In this document: piece after piece, positions 27,366 to 35,591 of the stretch
Layout: each line of letters begins with the position of its first letter
Numbering within the stretch: the first letter of the stretch is position 1
Source of the DNA: Castellaniella hirudinis_A
GTDB lineage: Bacteria > Pseudomonadota > Gammaproteobacteria > Burkholderiales > Burkholderiaceae_B
Reading direction: 5' to 3'
DNA: 64,000 bases
Assembly: GCF_047468865.1 (NCBI RefSeq)
Contig: NZ_JBLGTV010000011.1
Coordinates: 45,008-109,007 of the forward strand
Notes under the pieces: generated by a model
Database searches by the model: none
What the model saw: the letters and a program-made list of their open reading frames with translations, nothing else
Told to the model about the DNA's origin: nothing
Translations under genes and position numbers: made by a program

Positions 27366-27879
27366 TCATTTCGGTGAAACCCTGACCCGCAAGGTGGCCC
27401 ATCAATCTTCGCGGCGCAGCATTCTGTGCTCGATCAGCAAGGCCCTGGTGGGGTCGGCCTTCATCATGCCGGTGCTGCCCGTCCTGCGCAATGCCCAGGC
27501 CGCCCCCGCGAAAACGGATCTGGACACCGCGACGGAAGAAGAATTGTCGTCGTGCGATTACTGGCGCTATTGCGCGGTGGACGGCTTCCTGTGCACCTGC
27601 TGCGGCGGCAGCGCCACCACCTGCCCCCCGGGCAGCGAACCGTCGCCGATTTCCTGGGTGGGTACCTGCCACAATCCCAAGGACGGCAAGGACTACCTGG
27701 TCAGCTACCACGATTGCTGCGGCAAGACGGCGTGCGACCGTTGCTATTGCGGCGGCCAGGTACGTGAACGGCCCGGCTACGAGTTCTTCCTGCACAACGA
27801 TGTGAACTGGTGCATGGCCAACAGCAACACCACCTATCATTGCACGGTCTCCACCATCGTGGGCCTGGGCAAGAACTGA
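27352..27879 (+). CDS. aauA: Aromatic amine dehydrogenase, small (beta) subunit with TTQ cofactor
   Basis: A 175-residue precursor of the catalytic subunit. A long leader with SRRSIL (20-25) and a hydrophobic stretch suggests twin-arginine export and ends near AQA (50). The mature part has 14 cysteines. Trp102 (SWVGTC) and Trp153 (NWCMAN) are 51 residues apart, the spacing of the TTQ pair in methylamine and aromatic amine dehydrogenases. Asp77 and Asp121 sit where the family has its TTQ-forming and catalytic Asp residues. All key residues are therefore intact, so an active enzyme is expected. No mauG-like gene is in the window. Confidence 0.93.
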   Translation: MRWLDHFGETLTRKVAHQSSRRSILCSISKALVGSAFIMPVLPVLRNAQAAPAKTDLDTATEEELSSCDYWRYCAVDGFLCTCCGGSATTCPPGSEPSPISWVGTCHNPKDGKDYLVSYHDCCGKTACDRCYCGGQVRERPGYEFFLHNDVNWCMANSNTTYHCTVSTIVGLGKN

Positions 27880-27896
27880 CAAGACGGAGGCATTCC

Positions 27897-28409
27897 ATGA
27901 CCCAACCCAGGCTGCTTGTCTGGGTTGGCCTGGCGTCTGGCCTGGCTTTAGCGTTTTCAGCCCAGGCCGACCCGGCCGACCCGTCCCCGCGGCACACCGT
28001 GATCGAGACCTTGCGCGCCAGCACCGCCGCTTATAAAGACTACATGCTGAACTGCGGCGGCTGTCATCGTTTCAGCGGCGAAGGGGTCGCCCGCAACGCC
28101 GTGCCGGATTTCCGCGATTCCATCGGCCTGTTCACCCAACTGCCGGCGGGGCGCGAATACATGATCCGCGTGCCGGGGGCGTCGCAATCGCTGTTGGGCA
28201 ATGCCGAACTGGCCGAAGTGCTGAACTGGATCGTGGCCACCTATAGCCCTGCGCAGCTGGCGCCGGATTTCAAGCCGTTCACCGCCAGCGAAGTCGGCGC
28301 GGTGCGGCCGTATCGATTCGACAATGTGGTCGTCGAACGCCGCAAGCTGACGGATCAGCTGGAGCAGCGGGGGCTGCGGCCTGCGGCGTACTTGTATGGG
28401 GTGAATTGA
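27897..28409 (+). CDS. Periplasmic monohaem cytochrome c of the amine dehydrogenase cluster
   Basis: A 170-residue precursor with a signal peptide (cleavage near 24, after SAQA) and a single haem c site CGGCH (about 53-57). Candidate axial Met residues lie further along. It follows aauA by 17 bases, with GGAGG just upstream, so it belongs to the operon. A small cytochrome gene is found at the same place in the A. faecalis cluster. The likely role is to accept electrons from the reduced TTQ enzyme or to assist TTQ formation; the sequence does not settle which. It is not a dihaem MauG. Confidence 0.85.
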   Translation: MTQPRLLVWVGLASGLALAFSAQADPADPSPRHTVIETLRASTAAYKDYMLNCGGCHRFSGEGVARNAVPDFRDSIGLFTQLPAGREYMIRVPGASQSLLGNAELAEVLNWIVATYSPAQLAPDFKPFTASEVGAVRPYRFDNVVVERRKLTDQLEQRGLRPAAYLYGVN

Positions 28410-28517
28410 AATGGACTGCCTGGGGTGGGCCGCTGCGGTACGGGTATTTACCAGCTGGCTGGGGCGCGCGCGACCCTGTAGATTATGACAGGATCGCCGC
28501 CTCTGGGCTTTACAGAC

Positions 28518-29519
28518 ATGTCGCTCACCTCTCCCATCCCGCCGCCGCCCGGGTCGGCCTACTGGCTGCAAACCAAGCCGCATCGGTTCAAGGGCCTGTC
28601 CGCCTGGTCCGACAGCATCAGCCAGCATTTCGTGCCCCTGGAAGTCGATACGCTGGACACCGGGCCCTTTTGCAACCTGGCCGCCAACGAGACCCTGGGG
28701 TGCATCCAGGTGTCCGAGCTCGTCACCGCCGCGCAGCGGGTGCGGCGCACCCGGGCGCTGGCCAACCGCTCCGAAGCCGCGCAATACAAGCTCAATCTCC
28801 AACTTTCCGGGCGCTCCCAGATCGCGCAGGATGGCCGCTCGGCCATTTTGCTGCCGGGCGACTGGGGGCTGTACGACACCTCCCGTCCCTACGAAGTCAG
28901 CGTCGACGCCAATGCCCATTTCCTGGTGCTGCGCATTCCGTCGGTCATGCTGGCGGTCTGGGAGGCCACGCTCCAGGGGCAAATGGCCACACGCTTCAGC
29001 GCCCGCGACGGCAGCGCCCGCGTGGCGGTCGATGCCTTGCGGTCGTTTGTCACCCAGGGGCGGGCTTTGCCGTCCCCGCACGCCGACCAGGTTTCGGCCA
29101 CGGTCATGCAGCTGTTCGCCATCAGCCTGGCCGGGGCGTCTTCCGCTGTCTCCGAGGCCGGCCTGGCCGACGTCCGCCAGGGGCAGCTGCGGATGATCAT
29201 GCACCATATCCATCGGCACCTGCACGATCCCGACATGACGGCCACTTCGCTGGCCTTGCGCTTCAAGATGTCGCGCCGCTACTTGTACAAGCTGTTCGCC
29301 ATGCAGGGGCTCAAGCCGGCCGACTACATCCTGTCCGCCCGGCTCGATCGCTGCCGCGATGTGCTGGGCGACAAAAACTATGCGCGCTCACTCACCGAAC
29401 TGGCCCATGCCCATGGGTTCCAGGATTCTTCCGTCTTCAGTCACGCTTTTCGCCGCCGTTTCGGCATGTCGCCGTCCGACGCCCGGGCTGACGCGCTGCG
29501 GCACGCGCGCACCGTCTGA
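28518..29519 (+). CDS. AraC-family regulator (FeaR-like)
   Basis: A 333-residue activator. The N-terminal part (about 20-200) is an AraC-binding-like sensory domain; the C-terminal 100 residues carry two helix-turn-helix units, including ATSLALRFKMSRRYLYKLF and the family signature near SLTELAHAHGFQDSSVFSHA. This arrangement is that of FeaR, which activates tyramine oxidase and phenylacetaldehyde dehydrogenase genes in E. coli. Its place beside the aau operon suggests it controls that operon in response to an aromatic amine or aldehyde. ATG at 28518 is preferred; 28485 is in frame. Confidence 0.86.
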   Translation: MSLTSPIPPPPGSAYWLQTKPHRFKGLSAWSDSISQHFVPLEVDTLDTGPFCNLAANETLGCIQVSELVTAAQRVRRTRALANRSEAAQYKLNLQLSGRSQIAQDGRSAILLPGDWGLYDTSRPYEVSVDANAHFLVLRIPSVMLAVWEATLQGQMATRFSARDGSARVAVDALRSFVTQGRALPSPHADQVSATVMQLFAISLAGASSAVSEAGLADVRQGQLRMIMHHIHRHLHDPDMTATSLALRFKMSRRYLYKLFAMQGLKPADYILSARLDRCRDVLGDKNYARSLTELAHAHGFQDSSVFSHAFRRRFGMSPSDARADALRHARTV

Positions 29520-29589
29520 TGCCCCCGGCGGGCGGGCCTTGTGGTAAAAAAGTGGGTCGAGTGATGCCGGTTCACATCAAAAACCAATC

Positions 29590-30210
29590 ATGCCCATTGA
29601 AAATATCCTGGCTTTTGCGGCGGCGGCGCTGCTGCTGGCCTTTGTCCCCGGGCCCGACAATCTGTTCGTCATGACCTTGTCCGCCCTGCGCGGGCTGCGC
29701 GCCGGGCTGCTGGTGGTGCTGGGCCTGTGCACCGGGCTGATGGTGCACACCACGGTGGTGGCGCTGGGGGTTGCCGTGCTGCTTCAGCAGTCGGCGCTGG
29801 CATTCAATCTGCTGAAATACGCCGGTTCCGCCTATCTGGCCTACCTGGCGTGGCAGGCATTCCGGGCGCGGCCGGATGCCGGCCCTGCGCCGGGCGCGGG
29901 GCGGGATGGCAGGCGGCTTTACCTTCGCGGCATCGTGATGAATGTCACCAATCCAAAAGTGTCGTTGTTTTTTCTGGCGTTTCTGCCGCAGTTCGTCGAT
30001 CCGCAGGCCGGCCGGACGACCTTGCAGGTCTGGGTGCTGGGCGGGGTCTTTATGCTGTGCGCGTTGCTGGCTTTCAGCCTGATGGCCGTGGCGGCCGCGC
30101 GCGTCGGCGCTCGTTTCGGGCAGTCGCCCGCCGCGCAAAAGGTGATGAACCGCTTGGCCGGCGCGGTATTCCTGGGGTTGGCGGCCAAGCTGGCGGTCGC
30201 CGAGGCCTGA
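29590..30210 (+). CDS. LysE/RhtB family amino-acid exporter
   Basis: A 206-residue inner-membrane protein with about six transmembrane segments. The family motif with FVPGPDNLFVMTLSALRGLRAGL lies at 18-40, and MNVTNPKVSLFFLAFLPQFV near 117-136 is also diagnostic. LysE/RhtB carriers export amino acids such as threonine, homoserine or lysine. The substrate is not evident. It is separated from the AraC gene by 70 bases and may have its own promoter. A GC-rich hairpin lies just after its stop codon. Confidence 0.9.
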   Translation: MPIENILAFAAAALLLAFVPGPDNLFVMTLSALRGLRAGLLVVLGLCTGLMVHTTVVALGVAVLLQQSALAFNLLKYAGSAYLAYLAWQAFRARPDAGPAPGAGRDGRRLYLRGIVMNVTNPKVSLFFLAFLPQFVDPQAGRTTLQVWVLGGVFMLCALLAFSLMAVAAARVGARFGQSPAAQKVMNRLAGAVFLGLAAKLAVAEA

Positions 30211-30272
30211 GCCCGCCCGGCGGGCGGCGGGCCTGGGTATCATGGTTGTTTCGTCACGCCGAACCGCATGCC

Positions 30273-30881
30273 ATGCCCGACCAGAACTTTCCGCGCCGCC
30301 GCCGCGCCGTCCCGGCGGCCGCCCGGCCGCCCCGTCTGCTTTTGTTCAATAAACCCTATGGCGTCCTGACGCAGTTCAGCGACGACCAGGGGCGCGCCAC
30401 CCTGAAAGATTTCATCGACGTGCCCGGCGTCTATCCCGCGGGGCGGCTGGACCGCGACAGCGAGGGTCTGCTGTTGTTGACCAACCAGGGATCCCTGCAG
30501 GCGCGTATCGCGGATCCCCGGCACAAGATGTCCAAGACCTATTGGGTGCAGGTGGAAGGCCAGGCCACGGCGGCCCAGCTGCGGCAGTTGTGCCATGGCG
30601 TGATGCTGAAGGACGGCCCGACCCTGCCGGCCCAGGCCGAGCTGTTGGCGCCGCCCGCGCTTTGGCCGCGCCAGCCGCCCGTGCGCTTTCGCCGGCATAT
30701 TCCGACCACCTGGCTGGCCATCACCCTCCGCGAAGGCCGCAACCGCCAGGTGCGGCGCATGACGGCCGCGGTGGGCCTGCCCACTTTGCGCCTGGTGCGG
30801 GTGCGCATCGGTCCGTGGCGCCTGGACGGGCTGCTGCCCGGCCTGTGGCGTGAAGCGGAAAGTGAGAAAATTCTGGTTTGA
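30273..30881 (+). CDS. rluE: 23S rRNA pseudouridine synthase (RluE-like)
   Basis: A 202-residue RsuA/RluE-type pseudouridine synthase with no S4 domain. The catalytic Asp is in AGRLDRDSEGLLLLT (about 61-63). Other motifs are FNKPYGVLTQF near the N terminus and REGRNRQVRRMTAAVG near the C terminus. RluE makes pseudouridine 2457 in 23S rRNA; the length fits. The first 20 residues are basic and rich in Arg and Pro, as in many RluE proteins. ATG at 30273 is chosen on similarity. Confidence 0.87.
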   Translation: MPDQNFPRRRRAVPAAARPPRLLLFNKPYGVLTQFSDDQGRATLKDFIDVPGVYPAGRLDRDSEGLLLLTNQGSLQARIADPRHKMSKTYWVQVEGQATAAQLRQLCHGVMLKDGPTLPAQAELLAPPALWPRQPPVRFRRHIPTTWLAITLREGRNRQVRRMTAAVGLPTLRLVRVRIGPWRLDGLLPGLWREAESEKILV

Positions 30882-30904
30882 CCCTTGCCCAAGGAAGCCC
30901 CCTC

Positions 30905-31735
30905 ATGCCGACCTCTGTTGATGAAAAACGTGCCGCCTTCAAGGCCCTGCACGAAAGCGGCTGCTTTGTCTTGCCCAACCCCTGGGATGTCGGCAGCGCG
31001 CGGCTGTTCGGGCAACTGGGGTTCAAGGCCCTGGCATCGACCAGTTCCGGTTATGCGTGGTCGCAGGGCTACCAGGACGGCGCCGCGCCTTTGCCGCTGG
31101 TCTTGGATTATCTGCGCAGCCTGGTGCAAGCCACCGATTTGCCGGTCAACGCGGATTTTGAGTATGGCTTTGCGCAGGATGTGGACACGTTGGTGAAAAA
31201 TGTCCGGGCCGCTGTGGACACGGGCGTGGCGGGCCTGTCCATCGAGGACGCCACGGGCGACCCCAGCGCACCGCTGCGCAGCCTGGAAGACAGTGTGCAA
31301 CGGTTGCGGGCCGCCCGGCGCGCCATCGACGAATCCGGCCAGGCCGTCTTGCTGGTGGGCCGGGCGGAAAACTTCCTGCACGGGAACCCGGATCTGGCGG
31401 ATACCCTGCGGCGGCTGCGGGCGTATGCCGCCGCGGGTGCCGATTGCCTCTACGCGCCGGGCATCCACGACCGGGCGCACATCCAGGCCGTCGTCGAGGC
31501 CGTGGCGCCCAAGCCTGTCAACGTCCTGATCGGATCGAACAGCGACCTCACCCTGGATGAACTGGCCGCCCTGGGGGTGCGCCGCGTCAGCGTCGGGGGC
31601 GGGCTGGCCCGTGTCGCCTGGGAAAGCCTGCGCCAGGCCGCCGGCGCGCTGGCGCAGGGCCGCTTCGATGCCTTCGGGCCGGCCATGCCGTATCCAGAAC
31701 TCAATGGTTTGATGCGGGCCCGGCGCCCCGACTGA
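30905..31735 (+). CDS. Isocitrate lyase / PEP mutase family enzyme
   Basis: A 276-residue TIM-barrel enzyme of the ICL/PEPM superfamily, which breaks or makes C-C or P-C bonds next to a carboxylate. Visible are ALASTSSGYAWSQGY (42-56), LPVNADFEYGF with the metal-binding Asp, and IEDATGD. The usual loop Cys of true isocitrate lyases is absent. Members of this subfamily include 2-methylisocitrate lyase-like and oxaloacetate-decarboxylase-like enzymes, and the substrate here is not resolved. AAGGA precedes the ATG at 30905, which lies 23 bases after rluE. Confidence 0.85.
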   Translation: MPTSVDEKRAAFKALHESGCFVLPNPWDVGSARLFGQLGFKALASTSSGYAWSQGYQDGAAPLPLVLDYLRSLVQATDLPVNADFEYGFAQDVDTLVKNVRAAVDTGVAGLSIEDATGDPSAPLRSLEDSVQRLRAARRAIDESGQAVLLVGRAENFLHGNPDLADTLRRLRAYAAAGADCLYAPGIHDRAHIQAVVEAVAPKPVNVLIGSNSDLTLDELAALGVRRVSVGGGLARVAWESLRQAAGALAQGRFDAFGPAMPYPELNGLMRARRPD

Positions 31736-31854
31736 CCCGGCGCGCCTGAGCGCCACAGGGATCTTCGATCTTCGAGCCGAGGAGGATGCCGACTCTCGGT
31801 CCGCAATCGGGCCGCGCTGACGACGTCCTGCCGAGGGCCACGGCAGGGCGCGGT

Positions 31855-32172
31855 TCAGCGGGGCTGGAACGCGATGATCCCCATGCCCGCCAGGGCCACC
31901 AGGCCGCCCGCCACGTCCCAGCCGGAAGGGCGGACGCCGTCCACCGCCCAGAGCCACAATAGCGCCACGACGATATACACCCCGCCATAGGCGGCGTACA
32001 CGCGCCCGGACGCGGCGTCGTGCAGGGTCAGCAGCCAGGCAAACGCCGCCAGGCTGGCTGCGGCGGGCAGCAGCAGCCACGCCGGCCCGCCGTGCTTGAG
32101 CCATAGCCACGGCAAATAACAGCCGACAATCTCGGCCAGCGCCGTCACCAGGTAGAGCAGCATGGTTCTCAT
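31855..32172 (-). CDS. YnfA family (UPF0060) membrane protein
   Basis: A 105-residue inner-membrane protein with four transmembrane helices, matching the YnfA family: TALAEIVGCYLPWLWL near the N terminus, a central RVYAAYGGVYIVVALLWLW and GVRPSGWDVAGG. The family is related to small multidrug resistance transporters; export of cationic compounds has been proposed but is not settled. The start may be ATG at 32172 or 32163. It stands alone; the neighbours are on opposite strands or spaced. Confidence 0.88.
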   Translation of the reverse strand: MRTMLLYLVTALAEIVGCYLPWLWLKHGGPAWLLLPAAASLAAFAWLLTLHDAASGRVYAAYGGVYIVVALLWLWAVDGVRPSGWDVAGGLVALAGMGIIAFQPR

Positions 32173-32231
32173 GCGTAGCCCCGCCTTGCGCCGGCAATGG
32201 CATGGTTCCGAGACAGGTCGCGGGGCATGCG

Positions 32232-33011
32232 TCAGTGCTTCTTGTCGTTGACGCTGACCGACCAGCCTCCTGTGTTTTCCTGGTGGATCGTCAGAAGATC
32301 GTATGTCTTCAGCATATCCAGCAAGCCCGTGTAGCCATAGGTCTTGGGGGAAAAGGCGGGGTCTGTGCGTTTCAGGTATTGCCCGAGCTGGCCCAGGTGA
32401 ATCTTGCCGTCGGATGTTTCGTTGGCAAGCAGCCCCACGGCTTTGACGATGAAAATAGGGCGCTGCTGGAGCTTGGGTTTTTTGTCCGAAGGGTCTTCCG
32501 GTGCGGTTTTCTTGGGTTCGGCATCGGGTGTTTCCGTCGGGTCGGCCGGCAGTGGCGCCCCGTTTTCCTCATGGTTCCATTCGAAGAATTGGTCACTGGC
32601 ATTGCGCAGGGCGGCGGGTGTCTTGGGTTCGCCAATGATGTGGACAGTCGCACCGCGCTCTCTGAGTTTGCGGCAGAGGTAGGCGAAATCCGAATCGCTG
32701 GTAACCAGGCAGAAAACATCGGTGCGGTCATCGAACAGGGCCTCAAGCGCCTCAAGCGCAAGCGCCAGATCGGCCGTGTTTTTCCCGGAAACGTACTGAT
32801 ATTGTAAACAAGGGGTGAAGGCAAACGAAACCAAGGCCTCCCGCCATTTTTCAGCAAGCGTTCTCTGGTTGCCATAGCCCCGCCGAATCGTGACGCGGCC
32901 AAATTGCGCGGCGATACGCAGCGTGTAGTCCAGGATATCCGGGGGAACGTTGTCGCAGTCTACGAGGATCGCTACGCGCGGTTCGTTTCTTGGGCTGAAA
33001 TGTTCTTCCAT
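32232..33011 (-). CDS. NYN-domain protein with C-terminal LOTUS/OST-HTH-like domain
   Basis: A 259-residue predicted RNA-processing protein. Residues 10-150 are an NYN (PIN-like) nuclease domain: VAILVDCDNVPP supplies the first acidic residues, and TSDSDFAYLCRKLRERGATV with VIGEP-like HIIGEPKTP supplies the rest. A charged linker rich in Pro, Lys and Glu follows (155-190). Residues 190-255 resemble a LOTUS/OST-HTH RNA-binding domain (IFIVKAVGLLANE, then LGQYLKRTDPAFSPKTYGY). The pair is common in LabA-like proteins. RNA target unknown. Confidence 0.85.
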   Translation of the reverse strand: MEEHFSPRNEPRVAILVDCDNVPPDILDYTLRIAAQFGRVTIRRGYGNQRTLAEKWREALVSFAFTPCLQYQYVSGKNTADLALALEALEALFDDRTDVFCLVTSDSDFAYLCRKLRERGATVHIIGEPKTPAALRNASDQFFEWNHEENGAPLPADPTETPDAEPKKTAPEDPSDKKPKLQQRPIFIVKAVGLLANETSDGKIHLGQLGQYLKRTDPAFSPKTYGYTGLLDMLKTYDLLTIHQENTGGWSVSVNDKKH

Positions 33012-33045
33012 GTGGCTGTGCTCTGATTTGCTGCCGTTGACGCGG

Positions 33046-33417
33046 CTAGGCGGCGAATAAAATCATGAGGTTGACGACCAGGCAGGCCCCCCAGATCAAG
33101 GATCGCACCGTGCCCCGGCCCAGGATGTATGCCAGGACGAACAGGATGCGCAGAACCAGCCAGACGGTCATCAGGGTGGCCAGGCGGCCGGTGTCCGCGC
33201 CGGCATGCAGGGCGTACAGCACGGCGGCAAAATAGAAAGGCAGCCCTTCAAACAGATTGGTTTGGGCGGCGTTGGCGCGTGCCCGCCAGCCCTGCTGGGC
33301 GGATAGCCAGGCGCGTGGGTTGTCGTTGTCGAAATGCCTGCCTCCGGCCTTGGCAGCCAGGGCGGTGAGGTAAGGCAGGACGGCCGCTGCCAGCAGCAAG
33401 CCGGGAATCGTGATCAT
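33046..33417 (-). CDS. MAPEG family membrane protein
   Basis: A 123-residue integral membrane protein of the MAPEG family (eicosanoid/glutathione-type). Features are four hydrophobic helices, WRARANAAQTNLFEGLPFY with the conserved Glu-Asn type motif region, and RILFVLAYILGRGTVRSLIW. The bacterial role is unknown. AAGGAAC lies before the ATG at 33417. The gene ends 19 bases upstream of the next minus-strand gene's stop region and is in the same direction as the chemoreceptor gene upstream (33437-35266), so it could be read from the same transcript. Confidence 0.87.
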   Translation of the reverse strand: MITIPGLLLAAAVLPYLTALAAKAGGRHFDNDNPRAWLSAQQGWRARANAAQTNLFEGLPFYFAAVLYALHAGADTGRLATLMTVWLVLRILFVLAYILGRGTVRSLIWGACLVVNLMILFAA

Positions 33418-33436
33418 GGGGCGTTCCTTTAGATCC

Positions 33437-35266
33437 CTAGAATTCGGTCCATTCCTCGGTGTCGGCCGTGGCGGGGGCGGGCTTGCCGGGGGCGCGCAGG
33501 GCCGGGCGGTTGCCGGCCGGGGCGCCCGGTGCGGCTTTGGGCGCGGCCCGGGGGGTGCGCCCCGGCGCGGGGCTGACGACTTTTTCCGGCGCCGAGGGCA
33601 GGCGCGCGGCGGCTGTGCCGCCCGCTTGCGGCCCGGAGGCGCCGCCAGTACCGCCCATGCCGGCAGCGCCGGCCGATGCCCCGGCGCCCGCCCGGGCGCG
33701 GCCCGATCCGCGTTGCGCGGCGCCGGCCTGGTCGCCCAGGTTGAAGGTGGCGACCAAGTCGGCCAGATGGTCGGCCTGGGCCTGCAGACTGGTGGCGGCG
33801 GCGGCGGATTCTTCGACCAGGCTGGCGTTTTGCCGGGTGACGTCGTCCATCTGCGTGATGGCGGAATTGATTTCCTCGATGCCGGTGGTCTGTTCGCGGT
33901 TGGCGGCGTTGATCTCGCCCATGATGTCGGTGACGCGGTTGATGCTGGTGACGATTTCTTGCATGGTGTCGCCCGCGTGGGCGGCCTGGTCGTTGCCCTT
34001 GGATGTGGCCTGGACGGAATCGTCGATGAGGTCTTTGATTTCTTTGGCGGCGCTGGCCGAGCGCTGAGCCAGGGCGCGCACTTCGGCGGCGACCACGGCA
34101 AAGCCGCGGCCCTGTTCGCCGGCGCGGGCGGCCTCGACGGCGGCGTTGAGCGCCAGGATGTTGGTCTGGAAGGCGATGGAATCAATGACGCCGATGATGT
34201 CGGCCACTTGTTGGGACTTGCTGTTGATTTCGCCCATGGTGGCGACCAGTTCGGCCACCATGTCGCCGCCGTCGGCGGCGGTTTTCGCGGCGGCGGCGGC
34301 CAGGCTGTTGGCCTGCTGGGTGTTGTCGGCGTTCTGGCGCACGGTGGCGGTGATTTCTTCCATGGTGGCGGCGGTCTGCGCCAGGGAGCTGGCCTGTTGT
34401 TCGGTGCGCGAGGACAGATCCAGGTTGCCGGCGGAGATCTGGTTGGCGGCCGAGGCGATGGATTCAGCCCCGCCGCGCACGTCGCTGACGGTGTGGCGCA
34501 GGTTGCCGGCCATCGACGCCAGGGCCTGCAGAAGCTGGCCGACTTCGTCGTGGCCGGTGGCGTGCACCTGGTGGCTGAGGTCGCGCTGGGCCACGGCTTC
34601 GGCCAGGCCGATGGCGTGGCGCAGCGGATGGGTGATGCTGCGGGTGGTGCGCCAGGCCAGCAAGGGGCTGATCAGCAGCGCCAGCAGCGCGGCCGCCGCC
34701 AGCACCATCAGCCCCAGCTGATTGGACGCCTGGGTTTCCTGGTTGATGTCGTTGATCAGCCCTTGTTGATAGAGCGCCAGTTGATCCACTTGCTGGATCA
34801 GGGTCTGGGTCAGCTTGGGCATTTCGTGGTTGAAGAATTCGTTGGCCCGGCCGACTTCCCAGTTTTCCAGGTCGTCGAAGGCTTTCTTGCGCCCGGCGAA
34901 GAACGCGTCCTGGGTGGCGCTGGCTTTCTGGAACAGCGCCTTGAAATCGGCCGAGGTGTCGCGGGCTTCCAGCGCCTTGCGGGCGGCCTGGATGGATTCG
35001 TCGGACTTGGCCATGCCGGTTTCCGCCCGGCCCCGGGCTTCGGGGTCGTTCATGTTGGCGGCCCCCAGGGCCAGGCTGGTATTGGTTTCGGCCTGGCGCG
35101 CCCACTGCAGCACCAGGGTGTTGATGTCTTGGCGTTCGCGCAGATTGGCGCTGGCGGCGTTGCTGTCCAGGATGCGCCAGAAGCCGATGCTGGCCAGCAC
35201 GACCAGCAGCAAAATAATCACCCCGAAGCCCAGCGCGAGGCGGGTGCCGATTTTCATGTTTTTCAT
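33437..35266 (-). CDS. Methyl-accepting chemotaxis protein with C-terminal tether
   Basis: A 609-residue transmembrane receptor. It has TM1 (8-30), a four-helix periplasmic domain (about 32-185), TM2 (about 188-210), a HAMP domain (210-262) and the cytoplasmic hairpin with tip IDSIAFQTNILALNAAVEAA. After the methylation helices comes a linker of about 90 residues rich in Ala, Pro and Gly, ending in EEWTEF. A C-terminal aromatic pentapeptide after a flexible linker is the known docking site for CheR and CheB. The ligand is not predictable. Next to a divergent second receptor gene. Confidence 0.9.
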   Translation of the reverse strand: MKNMKIGTRLALGFGVIILLLVVLASIGFWRILDSNAASANLRERQDINTLVLQWARQAETNTSLALGAANMNDPEARGRAETGMAKSDESIQAARKALEARDTSADFKALFQKASATQDAFFAGRKKAFDDLENWEVGRANEFFNHEMPKLTQTLIQQVDQLALYQQGLINDINQETQASNQLGLMVLAAAALLALLISPLLAWRTTRSITHPLRHAIGLAEAVAQRDLSHQVHATGHDEVGQLLQALASMAGNLRHTVSDVRGGAESIASAANQISAGNLDLSSRTEQQASSLAQTAATMEEITATVRQNADNTQQANSLAAAAAKTAADGGDMVAELVATMGEINSKSQQVADIIGVIDSIAFQTNILALNAAVEAARAGEQGRGFAVVAAEVRALAQRSASAAKEIKDLIDDSVQATSKGNDQAAHAGDTMQEIVTSINRVTDIMGEINAANREQTTGIEEINSAITQMDDVTRQNASLVEESAAAATSLQAQADHLADLVATFNLGDQAGAAQRGSGRARAGAGASAGAAGMGGTGGASGPQAGGTAAARLPSAPEKVVSPAPGRTPRAAPKAAPGAPAGNRPALRAPGKPAPATADTEEWTEF

Positions 35267-35290
35267 GGCGGATGTATTCCTGGTATAGAG

Positions 35291-35311
35291 AGGCCCGCAG
35301 AATGCGGGCCT
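35291..35311. promoter_or_regulatory. Hairpin in the gap between two divergent receptor genes
   Basis: AGGCCCGC (35291-35298) and GCGGGCCT (35304-35311) form a perfect 8-base-pair stem with a 5-base loop, 25 bases upstream of the minus-strand receptor start, so it would be in that gene's leader. No T tract is seen. The 325-base gap (35267-35591) holds this hairpin, the plus-strand promoter candidate and the inverted repeat described separately. Confidence 0.4.
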
Positions 35312-35541
35312 GTGGCGTGTCGCCCGTTGATTGTATGCAAATGTGGATGCGGATGTAATGATGGTCAGCCCTTATTTGCACCGGGTTTTTGCGCCGGTTT
35401 CTGGCCGGGTGCGCCGATCGCCGTCTGTCATGTGTAGAATGGGGTTGCTGGATGTGATGCGGGTCGCCTTGTTGTTGCCCTGGTGTATTCCGGGTGCGTG
35501 ATAGCCATTATTCGCTCTGGGTGGCATATGGCATCCCGCTC

Positions 35542-35588
35542 TTGACATAAGGTGTCCCAACTGCCTGTAGGGGATCAAAGGGGACACC
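35542..35588 (+). promoter_or_regulatory. Promoter -35 and inverted repeat covering the ribosome binding site
   Basis: A perfect TTGACA lies at 35542-35547 with a weak -10 (CTGTAG) 17 bases on. GGTGTCCC (35551-35558) and GGGACACC (35581-35588) are perfect inverted repeats 22 bases apart. The right arm contains the AGGGGA-type ribosome binding site of the receptor gene starting at 35592. This could be an operator or a structure that hides the binding site. Confidence 0.4.
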
Positions 35589-35591
35589 AAT

